A DNA stretch of 64,000 nucleotides from Pseudomonas sp. stari2 (GTDB lineage: Bacteria > Pseudomonadota > Gammaproteobacteria > Pseudomonadales > Pseudomonadaceae). Positions 43,535 to 51,870 of the stretch are shown here, piece by piece; positions within the stretch are counted from its first letter, which is position 1; each line of letters starts with the position of its first letter. The position numbers and the translations under genes are program-made. Location of the stretch: positions 4,025,501 to 4,089,500 of the forward strand of contig NZ_CP099760.1 of NCBI RefSeq assembly GCF_040760005.1. Reading direction: 5' to 3'. The notes under the pieces were generated by a model. That model made no database searches and was not told the DNA's origin. It saw nothing but the letters and a program-made list of their open reading frames with translations.

Positions 43535-44464
43535 ATGATCATCGATATCAGCTGCTATCCCACGGATCTCGTGGACCTCGCCTGGAGGCATGACGGTGAC
43601 CCGTTCACCGGCGAGCGTCTGCTGGAGATGATGGATGGCCCGTACATGGTCAACGGCAAGCCTCGCCGCATCGACAAAGCCTTCATCCAGCCACCGCAGG
43701 GCAACACCATTTACACCTGGACCGACGGCGAACTGTCGGGCCGCGAATCCATCGACGCCTACATGGCCTACACCCTGAAAATGGTCCAGACCTACCCGGA
43801 CCGTTTCATCGGCTGCTTCGTCTACAACCCGCGCTGCGGCGTGGAAAACGGCGTCGAGGCGATCGAGCGCTACGTCAAGGAACACGGTTTCAAGATGGTG
43901 CAGATGCAGGCCAACATGCATGCCTACCGGCCTGACCGTGCACTCGACTGGGTGCGTCCGGCCTTCGAGAAATGCGCCGAACTGGGCATTCCGGTCAAGT
44001 TGCACACCGGCGACGGGCCCTACAGCATCCCCTCGGAATGGGTGCCGATGATCAAGGAATTCCCCAACGTCGATTTCATCATGGCCCACTTCGGCGTGCA
44101 GACCGGCGGCGTCTATGTGTTCGAACCGATGCAGTGGGCAATGGAGCTGCCCAACGTCTATTGCGAGTCCGGCTGGTGCCTGCAATCGCGGATTGTCGAG
44201 TTCGCCAAAGTCCTTCCGACCCACAAGATCCTGTTCGGCACCGACACCCCGCCGAACGAACCGGGCATGTGGCTGCGCCTGCTCGAAGTGCTCTGCCACG
44301 AGCCGCCGCAGGGCCTGAATCTCGACGAGGACACCCTCGAAGACTACCTGGGCAACAACACCGCACGGATGATCGGCCTTCAGCCGTCCCCGCCGCCGCG
44401 TTCCGTTTCCGAAGCAGAGGCGCAACTCAAGCGCCCCGTCACCACTCAACTGGCCAGGAGCTGA
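43535..44464 (+). CDS. ACMSD-like amidohydrolase, degenerate HxH (possible pseudoenzyme)
   Basis: A TIM-barrel protein of 309 residues of the amidohydrolase_2 (ACMSD-like) family. The N-terminal metal motif D-T-H-L-H of its neighbour is here D4-I-S6-C-Y8, so both histidines are lost. The other sites, H157 (LHTGDGP), H185 (AHFGVQTGG) and D237 (FGTDTPP), remain. It is a tandem paralogue of the next gene, aligning along its length. The ATG has a CAGGAG site. It may be a non-metal or regulatory subunit paired with the intact copy. It heads the operon. Confidence 0.82.
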   Translation: MIIDISCYPTDLVDLAWRHDGDPFTGERLLEMMDGPYMVNGKPRRIDKAFIQPPQGNTIYTWTDGELSGRESIDAYMAYTLKMVQTYPDRFIGCFVYNPRCGVENGVEAIERYVKEHGFKMVQMQANMHAYRPDRALDWVRPAFEKCAELGIPVKLHTGDGPYSIPSEWVPMIKEFPNVDFIMAHFGVQTGGVYVFEPMQWAMELPNVYCESGWCLQSRIVEFAKVLPTHKILFGTDTPPNEPGMWLRLLEVLCHEPPQGLNLDEDTLEDYLGNNTARMIGLQPSPPPRSVSEAEAQLKRPVTTQLARS

Positions 44465-44468
44465 ACCG

Positions 44469-45374
44469 ATGATCATCGACACCCATCTGCACCCCACCAA
44501 CCTGGTCGACGAGGCCTGGCGTCACACCGGCGAACCGTTCACCGGCGAGCGCATGCTCAAGCTGATGGACGGCCCGTACATGATCAACGGCAAGCCGCGC
44601 CGGATCGACATGGGCTTCATCCAGCCGCCACCGGGCAACACCGGGTATCGCGACGGCAACCGCCGTGGCCGTGAGGGCGTGCGTGACTACATGTCCTACG
44701 TCGCCGAACTGTGCGTGAAGTACCCGGACCGCTTCATCGGCAATTTCAACTTCAACCCGCGCTGGGGACCGGAAAACGGTGCGGCAGAGCTGGAATTCCA
44801 CATCAAGGAATACGGCTTCAAGATGCTCAAGCTGCACGCCAACATGCACGGCTATCGCCCGGATCGCGCACTCGACTGGCTGCGTCCGGCGATGAAGGTC
44901 TGCGCCAAGTACAACATCGTGGTGCTGATCCACACCGGCGATGGCCCGTACACCATTCCGACGATGTTCTACCCGATCATCCGCGAATTCCCGATGGTCA
45001 ATTTCATCATCGGTCACTTCGGCATCCAGACCGGTGGCAACTACTCGTTCGAGGCGTTCTGGATGGCGATGGACACGCCGAACGTGTACTGCGAATCCGG
45101 CTGGTGCTTCCAGTCGCGGATCGTCGAGTTCGCCAAGGAGCTGCCGCGCAACAAGATCGTGTTCGGCACCGACTCGCCGCCGAACGAACCGGGCATGTGG
45201 CTGCGCGAGCTGGAAGTGTTGTGCTCGCCGGCGCCGCAGGGCCTGGGGATCGACGAGGATCACCTTGAGGACTACCTGGGCAACAACATCGCCCGGTTGT
45301 GCGGGATCGAACCGACCCCGCCGCCCAAGGACCTGGCCGAGGCGGACATTCGTCTGACCACGACCTACCTCTAA
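44469..45374 (+). CDS. ACMSD-like amidohydrolase (intact metal site)
   Basis: A protein of 301 residues, paralogue of the preceding gene. The metal ligands are complete: H6 and H8 (DTHLHP), H155 (IHTGDGP), H183 (GHFGIQTGG) and D235 (FGTDSPP). Family members are zinc or manganese decarboxylases and hydrolases (ACMSD, gamma-resorcylate decarboxylase, isoorotate decarboxylase type). It begins four bases after the first copy, and the two were probably duplicated in place. With UbiD/UbiX downstream, a carboxylated heteroaromatic is a plausible substrate. Confidence 0.85.
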   Translation: MIIDTHLHPTNLVDEAWRHTGEPFTGERMLKLMDGPYMINGKPRRIDMGFIQPPPGNTGYRDGNRRGREGVRDYMSYVAELCVKYPDRFIGNFNFNPRWGPENGAAELEFHIKEYGFKMLKLHANMHGYRPDRALDWLRPAMKVCAKYNIVVLIHTGDGPYTIPTMFYPIIREFPMVNFIIGHFGIQTGGNYSFEAFWMAMDTPNVYCESGWCFQSRIVEFAKELPRNKIVFGTDSPPNEPGMWLRELEVLCSPAPQGLGIDEDHLEDYLGNNIARLCGIEPTPPPKDLAEADIRLTTTYL

Positions 45375-45497
45375 ACCCGTACACAGCGACTTTACAGGCG
45401 CGAAGATGACCCGGCGTTCGCTCGACCGGCAGGCCAACGGCTTGTCGATCGAACGCCAGCCTCACCCCTGCGCGCCTGCTTTTTACGAGGTGAAACC

Positions 45498-46883
45498 ATG
45501 ACCCGTTCGACGCTCGGCGACTCTCAGGATTTTCACGTATTCATCGACGCCTATCGCCGCCAGTACCCGGACGATGTGCTGACCATCACCCAACCCCTTT
45601 CTGCCGATCAGGACGTCACCGCCCTGGTCGATGCCCTCGCCGCCCAAGGCCGCGACCCGCTGCTGATTTGCGAACACGTCGGCAACCTCGGTGTGCCGGT
45701 GGCGACCAATCTGTTCGCATCCCGCCGGCGTATCGCCCGGCTGTTCGGCGTCGGCGCCGCGCAGTTACACGAAACCTTTCAGACCCGCGCCAACCAGCCG
45801 ATCGCGCCGCGCTACGTCGAAACCGGCCCGGTACTCGACGAGGTGTTCGAAGGTGAAGCGCTGGACCTCGCACTGCTGCCGATGCTCAAGCATTTCGACA
45901 GTGATCGCGGCCCGTACATCACCAACGCAATCATCATCGCCGAGGACCCGCTCACCGGCATCGCCAACATGAGCTATCACCGCTCGATGCGCCACGCCCG
46001 TCAGGCGTTGGCCACCAGCCTGCACTCACGCGGGCATCTATGGCGGATGTTGCAGACCGCTCGCGAACGCGGCGAAGAACTGCGCGTGGCCATGGTGGTC
46101 GGCGCGCACCCGTTGTTCATGCTCGCCGCTGCGGCTCGCTTGCCTTATGGCAGTGACGAACGTGCGGTGGCCGGCGGGCTGTTCGGTGCGCCGCTGGAAC
46201 TGGTCAAGACCCCGCGCTACGGCATCGGCGTGCCGGCTTACGCCGAGTTCGTACTCGAAGGCGCGATAGACCCGGCGGCCTATGCCGAAGAAGGTCCGTT
46301 CGGCGAGTTCAGCGGTTACTCCTCGGATCGCTCGACCAACAACGTGCTGCGCGTCGACACCCTGTTGCGACGCAAGGACGCCTGGCTGGTGGACGTGATG
46401 GGCGGGCGCTATGCCGAACACCTGACCCTGGCGCGGCTGCCCCGCGAAGCGGAAATGAGCGAGAAGCTCAAGGCACGCTTTCCCGCCGTCACCGCCGTGC
46501 ATTACCCGAACTCCGGCACGCATTTTCATTGCTACGTAGCGCTGGACCAGAGCCGCGACGGTGAGGCCCGACAGATCATGCTGGCACTGCTCGGCTGGGA
46601 TCCGTACCTGAAAACCGTGATCGCGGTGGACAGCGACATCGACCTCACCGACGACAGCCAGGTGCTGTGGGCACTGGCCACGCATTTCCAGCCGCATCTC
46701 GACATCTTCACCATCGACGGTTTGCCCGGCAGCCCGCTGGACCCGTCATCCTCGGTCAATGGCACCACCTCGCGGATGGGCCTGGATGCCACGCGCGGCT
46801 CTGGGTTTGACGGGATCAAGGCGCAGCTCGATCAGGACGTGCTCGAACGCGCGCGGCAACTGCTCGACGGTCTGCCATCGTGA
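45498..46883 (+). CDS. UbiD-family prenyl-FMN decarboxylase
   Basis: A (de)carboxylase of 461 residues of the UbiD family, using prenylated FMN on aromatic or alpha,beta-unsaturated acids. Family blocks are GNLGVPVATNLFASR, GIANMSYHRSMRH, AEEGPFGEFSGYS and the C-terminal GLDATRGSGFDGIKAQL. It is shorter and more divergent than the ubiquinone-pathway UbiD, consistent with a catabolic paralogue. The stop codon overlaps the GTG start of ubiX. Confidence 0.88.
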   Translation: MTRSTLGDSQDFHVFIDAYRRQYPDDVLTITQPLSADQDVTALVDALAAQGRDPLLICEHVGNLGVPVATNLFASRRRIARLFGVGAAQLHETFQTRANQPIAPRYVETGPVLDEVFEGEALDLALLPMLKHFDSDRGPYITNAIIIAEDPLTGIANMSYHRSMRHARQALATSLHSRGHLWRMLQTARERGEELRVAMVVGAHPLFMLAAAARLPYGSDERAVAGGLFGAPLELVKTPRYGIGVPAYAEFVLEGAIDPAAYAEEGPFGEFSGYSSDRSTNNVLRVDTLLRRKDAWLVDVMGGRYAEHLTLARLPREAEMSEKLKARFPAVTAVHYPNSGTHFHCYVALDQSRDGEARQIMLALLGWDPYLKTVIAVDSDIDLTDDSQVLWALATHFQPHLDIFTIDGLPGSPLDPSSSVNGTTSRMGLDATRGSGFDGIKAQLDQDVLERARQLLDGLPS

Positions 46884-47518
46884 ACCGTCAGCGGATGGTG
46901 GTCGGTATCAGCGGCGCGTCCGGCTTCATCTACGGTGTACGCCTGCTGGAGCTGCTGGCCGATCTGAACATCGAAAGCCACCTGATCATCAGCCGCGCCG
47001 CGCTGCTGACCATGGCCCACGAAACCGACTACAAACTGGCCGACGTCACCGCCCTCGCCAGCCACTATCACCGTGCCGATGACGTGGCCGCCGGGATCGC
47101 CAGCGGTTCGTTCCGTTGCCTGGGCATGGTGGTTGCGCCGTGTTCAATGAGGACGCTGGCAGAGATCGCCACCGGCACCTCATCGGGGCTGATCGGCCGC
47201 GCCGCCGATGTCACCCTCAAGGAGCGCCGCACGCTGGTGCTGATGGCCCGCGAAACGCCGCTGACCCTCGCCCACCTGCGCAACATGACCGCCGTCACCG
47301 AGATGGGCGGGATCATCGCCCCGCCGGTGCCGGCCTTCTATGCCCGCCCCGCCAGCCTGGCGCAAATGGTCGACCACAGCCTCGGCCGCGTCCTCGACCT
47401 GTTCGGCCTCGATGCCGGCGTTGCGCTGCGGTGGGGTGAAACCCCGGCCCCCGACCAAATCCAGCCTTACTCCCCTTCATCGTGCACCGGTCTATCACTA
47501 CCAAGGAGCCTCACATGA
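46880..47518 (+). CDS. UbiX-family flavin prenyltransferase
   Basis: Makes prenyl-FMN from FMN and dimethylallyl phosphate for the UbiD partner. It has 212 residues with VVGISGASGFIYGVRLLELL, APCSMRTLAEIATG, LMARETPLTLAHLRNM and GGIIAPPVPAFY, all diagnostic. The start is a GTG that overlaps the ubiD stop (GTGA); the end overlaps the CobW start. It is probably a dedicated cofactor supplier for this operon, in addition to a housekeeping UbiX elsewhere. Confidence 0.92.
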   Translation: MNRQRMVVGISGASGFIYGVRLLELLADLNIESHLIISRAALLTMAHETDYKLADVTALASHYHRADDVAAGIASGSFRCLGMVVAPCSMRTLAEIATGTSSGLIGRAADVTLKERRTLVLMARETPLTLAHLRNMTAVTEMGGIIAPPVPAFYARPASLAQMVDHSLGRVLDLFGLDAGVALRWGETPAPDQIQPYSPSSCTGLSLPRSLT

Positions 47519-48558
47519 ACACCCCTTTCAACGCCCCGACCCCGAACACGAAAATCCCGGTCACCATCCTCACCGGGTTCCTCGGTGCCGGCAAAACCAC
47601 CCTGCTCAATTACATCCTCAAGGAAAACCACGGCCGCAAGATCGCGGTGATCGAAAACGAGTTCGGCGAAGTCGGCATCGACGGCGATCTGGTGCTCAGT
47701 TCCGAGACCGAAGAAATCTACGAAATGGTCAATGGCTGCGTGTGCTGCACCGCCGAAGTCCGCGAGGATCTGGTGCGGATCGTCCGCGAACTGGTGGCGC
47801 GCCCGGTGCGGCTCGACCACATCCTGATCGAGACCAGCGGCCTGGCCGACCCGTACCCGGTGGCCCAGAGCTTTTTCATCAACGACCCGATTGCCGAGGA
47901 AGTCGAACTCGACGCCATCGTGACCATGGTCGATGCCAAGCACATCGCCCAACACCTGGAAGACCTGCAACTGGACGGCGTCGACAATCAGGCGGTGGAT
48001 CAGATCGTCTGCGCCGACCGTATCGTCATCAACAAGGTCGATCTGGTCAGTCCTGAAGAGGTGGAAACTCTGCGCGGCAAGATCCGTGGTTTGAACGCCA
48101 CGGCGGATCTGGTGACCTCGACCCACGCACAGATCGACCTGTCGAAAATCCTCGGCATCGGCGCCTTCGAATGCACGCAGAAGCTGATGGAAATCGGCGC
48201 GGATCAGCACGACCACGATCACCACGACCATGACCATCACGCTGAAGAGCACGAACACGATCCGAGCGTGTCCTCGGTAGGCATCGCCGTGGACGGCGCC
48301 GTCAACCTGATGGCGTTCCACCGCTGGATCAGTGAGTTGCGCAACGCTCAGGCCGACAACCTGTACCGCATGAAAGGCGTGCTGGCGGTGGCCAACGAAG
48401 ACCAGCGCTATGTGCTGCAAGGCGTGCACAGCCTGGTGGAGTTCCGCGCCTCGACCGCGTGGGGCAGCGAGCCGCGCTCAAGCAAGATCGTGTTCATCGG
48501 CCGCGACCTGGATCGGGCGGCGCTGAACCAGGGCTTTGCCGCCTGCCTGGCCGGCTGA
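47515..48558 (+). CDS. CobW/COG0523 GTPase, metallochaperone-like
   Basis: A G3E-family P-loop GTPase of 347 residues: Walker A GFLGAGKT (21-28), the metal-binding C75-V-C-C78 motif (NGCVCCTAE), Walker B ETSGL, VINKVD, a His/Asp-rich stretch of about 18 residues near 233-252, and a CobW C-terminal domain. COG0523 members deliver Zn, Co or Fe to target enzymes; here the adjacent metal-dependent amidohydrolases and deaminase are the natural clients. The AAGGAG site supports the ATG at 47515. Confidence 0.88.
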   Translation: MNTPFNAPTPNTKIPVTILTGFLGAGKTTLLNYILKENHGRKIAVIENEFGEVGIDGDLVLSSETEEIYEMVNGCVCCTAEVREDLVRIVRELVARPVRLDHILIETSGLADPYPVAQSFFINDPIAEEVELDAIVTMVDAKHIAQHLEDLQLDGVDNQAVDQIVCADRIVINKVDLVSPEEVETLRGKIRGLNATADLVTSTHAQIDLSKILGIGAFECTQKLMEIGADQHDHDHHDHDHHAEEHEHDPSVSSVGIAVDGAVNLMAFHRWISELRNAQADNLYRMKGVLAVANEDQRYVLQGVHSLVEFRASTAWGSEPRSSKIVFIGRDLDRAALNQGFAACLAG

Positions 48559-48649
48559 AGCCCGGCATCGGAGCCGGTGGATGGCGGTTCCGGGCACACA
48601 GAACGAATACCCCTCTGTACCGAATAACAACAGCTAGAGGTGATTCCCC

Positions 48650-50005
48650 ATGTCGTCAGCCAGTTCTTCCTCCACCGTCCACCCCGTCGACCGCGTCTTG
48701 CCGGTGCGACAGATGCTCACCCTCGGCCTGCAACACATGGCCGTCTCGTACATCGGCGCCATCGCCGTGCCGTTGATTGTCGCCAGTGCCTTGAAGATGT
48801 CTCACGCCGACACGGTGGTGCTGATCAGCACCACGCTGTTCTGTTCCGGCATCGCCACGCTGTTGCAGACCGTCGGTTTCTGGAAGTTCGGCGTGCGTCT
48901 GCCGATCCTGCAAGGCGTGGCGTTCAGCAGCGTCGGCCCGGTGATCGCCATCGGCAGCAACCCGGAGGTGGGCTTCGCCGGGGTCTGCGGGGCGGTGATC
49001 GGCGCCGGAATATTCACCCTGCTGATGGCGCCGTTTGTGGGCCGTTTGCGACGATTTTTTCCACCAGTGGTGACCGGCTGCATCGTCACGGTGATCGGCT
49101 TGCAGCTGTTCCCGATTGCCTATGAATGGGTCGGCGGCGGGCGCAACGCGAGCAATTTCGGCGCGCCGGCGTTTCTCGCGGTGGCCGTGGTGGTGTTGCT
49201 GACCATCCTGCTGGTCAACCGTTATGGCAGCCCGTTGCTGCGCAACATGGCGGTGCTGGTCGGGATGCTGGTGGGCGCCGGTCTGGCTTACGGTCTGGGC
49301 ATGGGCAACTTTCATAGCGTGCAGGACGCGCCGTGGCTGACCGTGCCCTACCCATTCTATTTCGGTTTGCCGACCTTCAGTCTGATCCCCATCGCCACCA
49401 TGGTCGTCGTGATGATCGTGCAGATGGTCGAGTCCATGGGGCTGTTCGTGGCCATCGGCGACATCGTCGACAAACCGGTAGACGACAAGCAGGTAATCAA
49501 CGGCCTGCGCGCCAATGGCCTGGCCAGCACCATCGCCGGGATGTTCGCCGCGTTCCCGTTCATTGCCTTCATGGAAAACGTCGGGCTGGTGATCCTGACC
49601 GGCGTGCGCAGCCGTTGGGTGGTGGCGATCAGCGGTCTGCTGATGTGCTCGATTGCGCTGGTGCCGAAGGCCGGCGCGATCATCGCCTCGATGCCGACCG
49701 CCGCGCTGGGCGGTGCCGGCATCGCGATGTTCGGCGTGGTCGCGGCGGCGGGCATCCAGACCCTGGCCAAGGTCGACTACGAGCGCAATCGCTACAACGT
49801 GCTGATTGTCGGTTTCACCATCGCCGCCGCCCTGGTGCCGGTGCTCGCCCCGGCCCTGTTCAAACAACTGCCCGAGTGGTCACAGCCGTTCCTGCACAGC
49901 AGCGTGGTCATCGCCTGCCTGGTGTCGGTGCTGCTCAACGCGGCGCTCAACGGCGTCAGCGTGCCAGAAACCACACCCGGCAAATCCGCCTCGCACATCC
50001 TCTGA
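48650..50005 (+). CDS. NCS2 nucleobase:cation symporter
   Basis: Inner-membrane transporter of 451 residues in the NAT/NCS2 (uracil/xanthine permease) family, about 14 helices. Signatures are LGLQHMAVSYIGAIAVP, LQGVAFSSVGPVIAIG and the EN motif FMENVGLVILTGV. Substrates are purine or pyrimidine bases. It lies within the amidohydrolase-UbiD operon and so hints that the pathway substrate is a nucleobase-like ring. Confidence 0.9.
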   Translation: MSSASSSSTVHPVDRVLPVRQMLTLGLQHMAVSYIGAIAVPLIVASALKMSHADTVVLISTTLFCSGIATLLQTVGFWKFGVRLPILQGVAFSSVGPVIAIGSNPEVGFAGVCGAVIGAGIFTLLMAPFVGRLRRFFPPVVTGCIVTVIGLQLFPIAYEWVGGGRNASNFGAPAFLAVAVVVLLTILLVNRYGSPLLRNMAVLVGMLVGAGLAYGLGMGNFHSVQDAPWLTVPYPFYFGLPTFSLIPIATMVVVMIVQMVESMGLFVAIGDIVDKPVDDKQVINGLRANGLASTIAGMFAAFPFIAFMENVGLVILTGVRSRWVVAISGLLMCSIALVPKAGAIIASMPTAALGGAGIAMFGVVAAAGIQTLAKVDYERNRYNVLIVGFTIAAALVPVLAPALFKQLPEWSQPFLHSSVVIACLVSVLLNAALNGVSVPETTPGKSASHIL

Positions 50006-50017
50006 CTGGAGCTGCCC

Positions 50018-51406
50018 ATGACTCAACTTCAAAACATCCTGATCAAGAATCCGGTCGCGGTGATGACCGGCCTGCGCGGCCCCCGTGCCCGGGCCGATGC
50101 CGTGGACATCCGCGTGGTCAACGGCCGGATCGCGGAAATGGCCGCGAACCTTGAGCCGCAACCCGGGGAGCGGGTGATAGACGCGCGTAATTCCGTGGTC
50201 TATCCGGGCTGGATCAACACCCACCATCACCTGTTCCAGAACCTGCTCAAAGCCGTGCCCGAAGGCTTGAATCAGGACCTGCAAGGCTGGCTGGCGAGCG
50301 TGCCCTACCCGCGTCTGAACCGTTTTACCCCGCAACTGGCGCGGATCGCCGCGCGGCTGGGGATGGTCGAACTGCTGCTGTCCGGCGTCACCACTTGCGC
50401 CGATCACCACTACCTCTACCACGCCCACGGCAGCACCGAGACCGGCGACTTGCTGTTCGACCTTGCCGAGGAGTTCGGCCTGCGTTTCGTGCTCTGCCGT
50501 GGCGGCGCACTGGAGTCCGCCAGCGCGCATCCGGGCTTCTCGAAAACCGCGCTGCAACCGGAATCCCTGGAGCAAATGGTCGGCGATCTCGAACGGCTGA
50601 AATCGCGATACCACCAGGACACTCCGGATGCTCTGCGGCGGGTGGTAGTGGCACCAACCACGCCAACCTTCTCGCTGCCGCCAACGCTGCTGCGTGAACT
50701 GGCGCATACCGCACGCGGCATGGGGTTGCGTCTGCACACGCACTTGTCGGAAACGCAGAACTACGTGAATTTCTGCCGCGACAAGTACAACTGCCTGCCG
50801 GTGGAATTCGTCGCCGAACACGAGTGGCTCGGCCCGGACGTCTGGTTCGCCCACGCCGTGCACCTGCAACCGGGAGAAATCCGCATGCTCGCCCAGACCG
50901 GCACCGGCGTCTCCCACTGCCCGGTGAGCAACGCGCGGCTGGGCAGCGGCATTGCACCGATTCCGCAAATGTATGAGGCCGGCGTGCCGATCTCCCTCGG
51001 CGTCGACGGCGTCGCCTCCAACGAATCCGGGAGCATGGTCGGCGAAGCCAACACCGCGTGGCTGATCCACCGCGCCGAACAAGGCGCCTCGGCCACCACC
51101 GCCGAAGACGTCATCCACTGGGGCACGGCCGGCGGCGCACAAGTGCTCGGCCTCGGCGCGGTCGGCACATTGGAAGTGGGTCAGGCAGCGGACCTGGTGA
51201 TCTACAGCCTCGACCATCCAAGGTTCTACGGCTTCCACGACAATGCCGTCGCACCGGTCGTTGCGGGTGAGCCGATTGCGGTGAAGTACAGCCTGGTGGG
51301 TGGGCGGATCGTGGTCGATGACGGGGTGATTCCGGGGCTGGATATCGAGCGGATGCGGGCCGAGGCTTGGGAGGGTGTGCAGGCGATGATGAAGGTCGAC
51401 GATTGA
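50018..51406 (+). CDS. Amidohydrolase, guanine/8-oxoguanine deaminase-like
   Basis: A metal-dependent deaminase of 462 residues of the AtzA/TrzN/guanine deaminase group. The HxH pair H69/H71 lies in NTHHHLFQNLLKAVP, with HTHLSET, FAHAVHL and GVDGVASNESGSM forming the rest of the site. The sequence resembles the P. aeruginosa 8-oxoguanine deaminase type, but I cannot tell the substrate. It lies 12 bases after the NCS2 gene and is last in the operon. Confidence 0.85.
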   Translation: MTQLQNILIKNPVAVMTGLRGPRARADAVDIRVVNGRIAEMAANLEPQPGERVIDARNSVVYPGWINTHHHLFQNLLKAVPEGLNQDLQGWLASVPYPRLNRFTPQLARIAARLGMVELLLSGVTTCADHHYLYHAHGSTETGDLLFDLAEEFGLRFVLCRGGALESASAHPGFSKTALQPESLEQMVGDLERLKSRYHQDTPDALRRVVVAPTTPTFSLPPTLLRELAHTARGMGLRLHTHLSETQNYVNFCRDKYNCLPVEFVAEHEWLGPDVWFAHAVHLQPGEIRMLAQTGTGVSHCPVSNARLGSGIAPIPQMYEAGVPISLGVDGVASNESGSMVGEANTAWLIHRAEQGASATTAEDVIHWGTAGGAQVLGLGAVGTLEVGQAADLVIYSLDHPRFYGFHDNAVAPVVAGEPIAVKYSLVGGRIVVDDGVIPGLDIERMRAEAWEGVQAMMKVDD

Positions 51407-51415
51407 TACATCTCC

Positions 51416-51458
51416 GGTGGGAGCGACGGTGCGACGATTCGTCTCGTCGGCTCCCGCC
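51416..51458. repeat. REP-like hairpin after the deaminase gene
   Basis: GGTGGGAGC and GCTCCCGCC (one wobble) flank an inner palindrome GCGACGA/TCGTCGGC. It is placed at the end of the operon and may protect or terminate the mRNA. Confidence 0.6.
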
Positions 51459-51487
51459 CGCGGCATTAGCGACTTCCCGTTTTGTCG

Positions 51488-51499
51488 ACTAACGTTAGT
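51488..51499. promoter_or_regulatory. Perfect 12-bp palindrome, operator candidate
   Basis: ACTAACGTTAGT lies about 60 bases before a small gene at 51557. Its exact symmetry and position suggest a binding site for a dimeric repressor, but no family can be named. Confidence 0.4.
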
Positions 51500-51556
51500 A
51501 CCTCATCGGATTGAGCCCCTGCCAGCTACACCGGGCTCTTGATCAAGGAGAGACTG

Positions 51557-51766
51557 ATGACATCCAACCGCCTCATCGAACAGACCTATCGCACCTGGTC
51601 CAGCCCCATCCTGCTGGAGCTGAAAAAGCGCGAACACCAGATGGCGCCGGCCGAACGCCAGGCGCTTGAGAATGTGCTGGTGGAAAGACGATTGCTGGAC
51701 GTTGGCAACCCGAACGGCAGTGACCGTCGCAAAGGTTCGGCGAACAACAACGAAAGACTTGGGTAG
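51557..51766 (+). CDS. Small hypothetical protein
   Basis: A charged soluble protein of 69 residues (MTSNRLIEQTYRTWSSPILL, then a Glu/Arg-rich helix and a polar tail RRKGSANNN). The ATG at 51557 has a very good AAGGAG site, which supports it being real. No domain recognised. It stands alone between two catabolic clusters. Confidence 0.5.
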   Translation: MTSNRLIEQTYRTWSSPILLELKKREHQMAPAERQALENVLVERRLLDVGNPNGSDRRKGSANNNERLG

Positions 51767-51788
51767 TCGCAAGCCCAATGTGCAAAAA

Positions 51789-51814
51789 CTGTGGGAGCAA
51801 GCTCGCTCCCACAG
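51789..51814. repeat. REP hairpin (GTGGGAGC family)
   Basis: CTGTGGGAGC and GCTCCCACAG form a perfect 10-bp stem around AAGCTC. This is a classic Pseudomonas REP palindrome in the gap between two convergent genes. Confidence 0.8.
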
Positions 51815-51870
51815 GTAAAGCTTTGCTTGGCAATAGAATGTTTTGCCGACCTATCCAGCTCTGTCCGTGT

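Noticed and set aside
48203..48262. GA/CA-rich periodic sequence in the CobW gene as a tandem repeat or CRISPR-like unit
   Set aside because: It encodes the His/Asp-rich metal-binding stretch of the protein; the period comes from alternating His and Asp codons.
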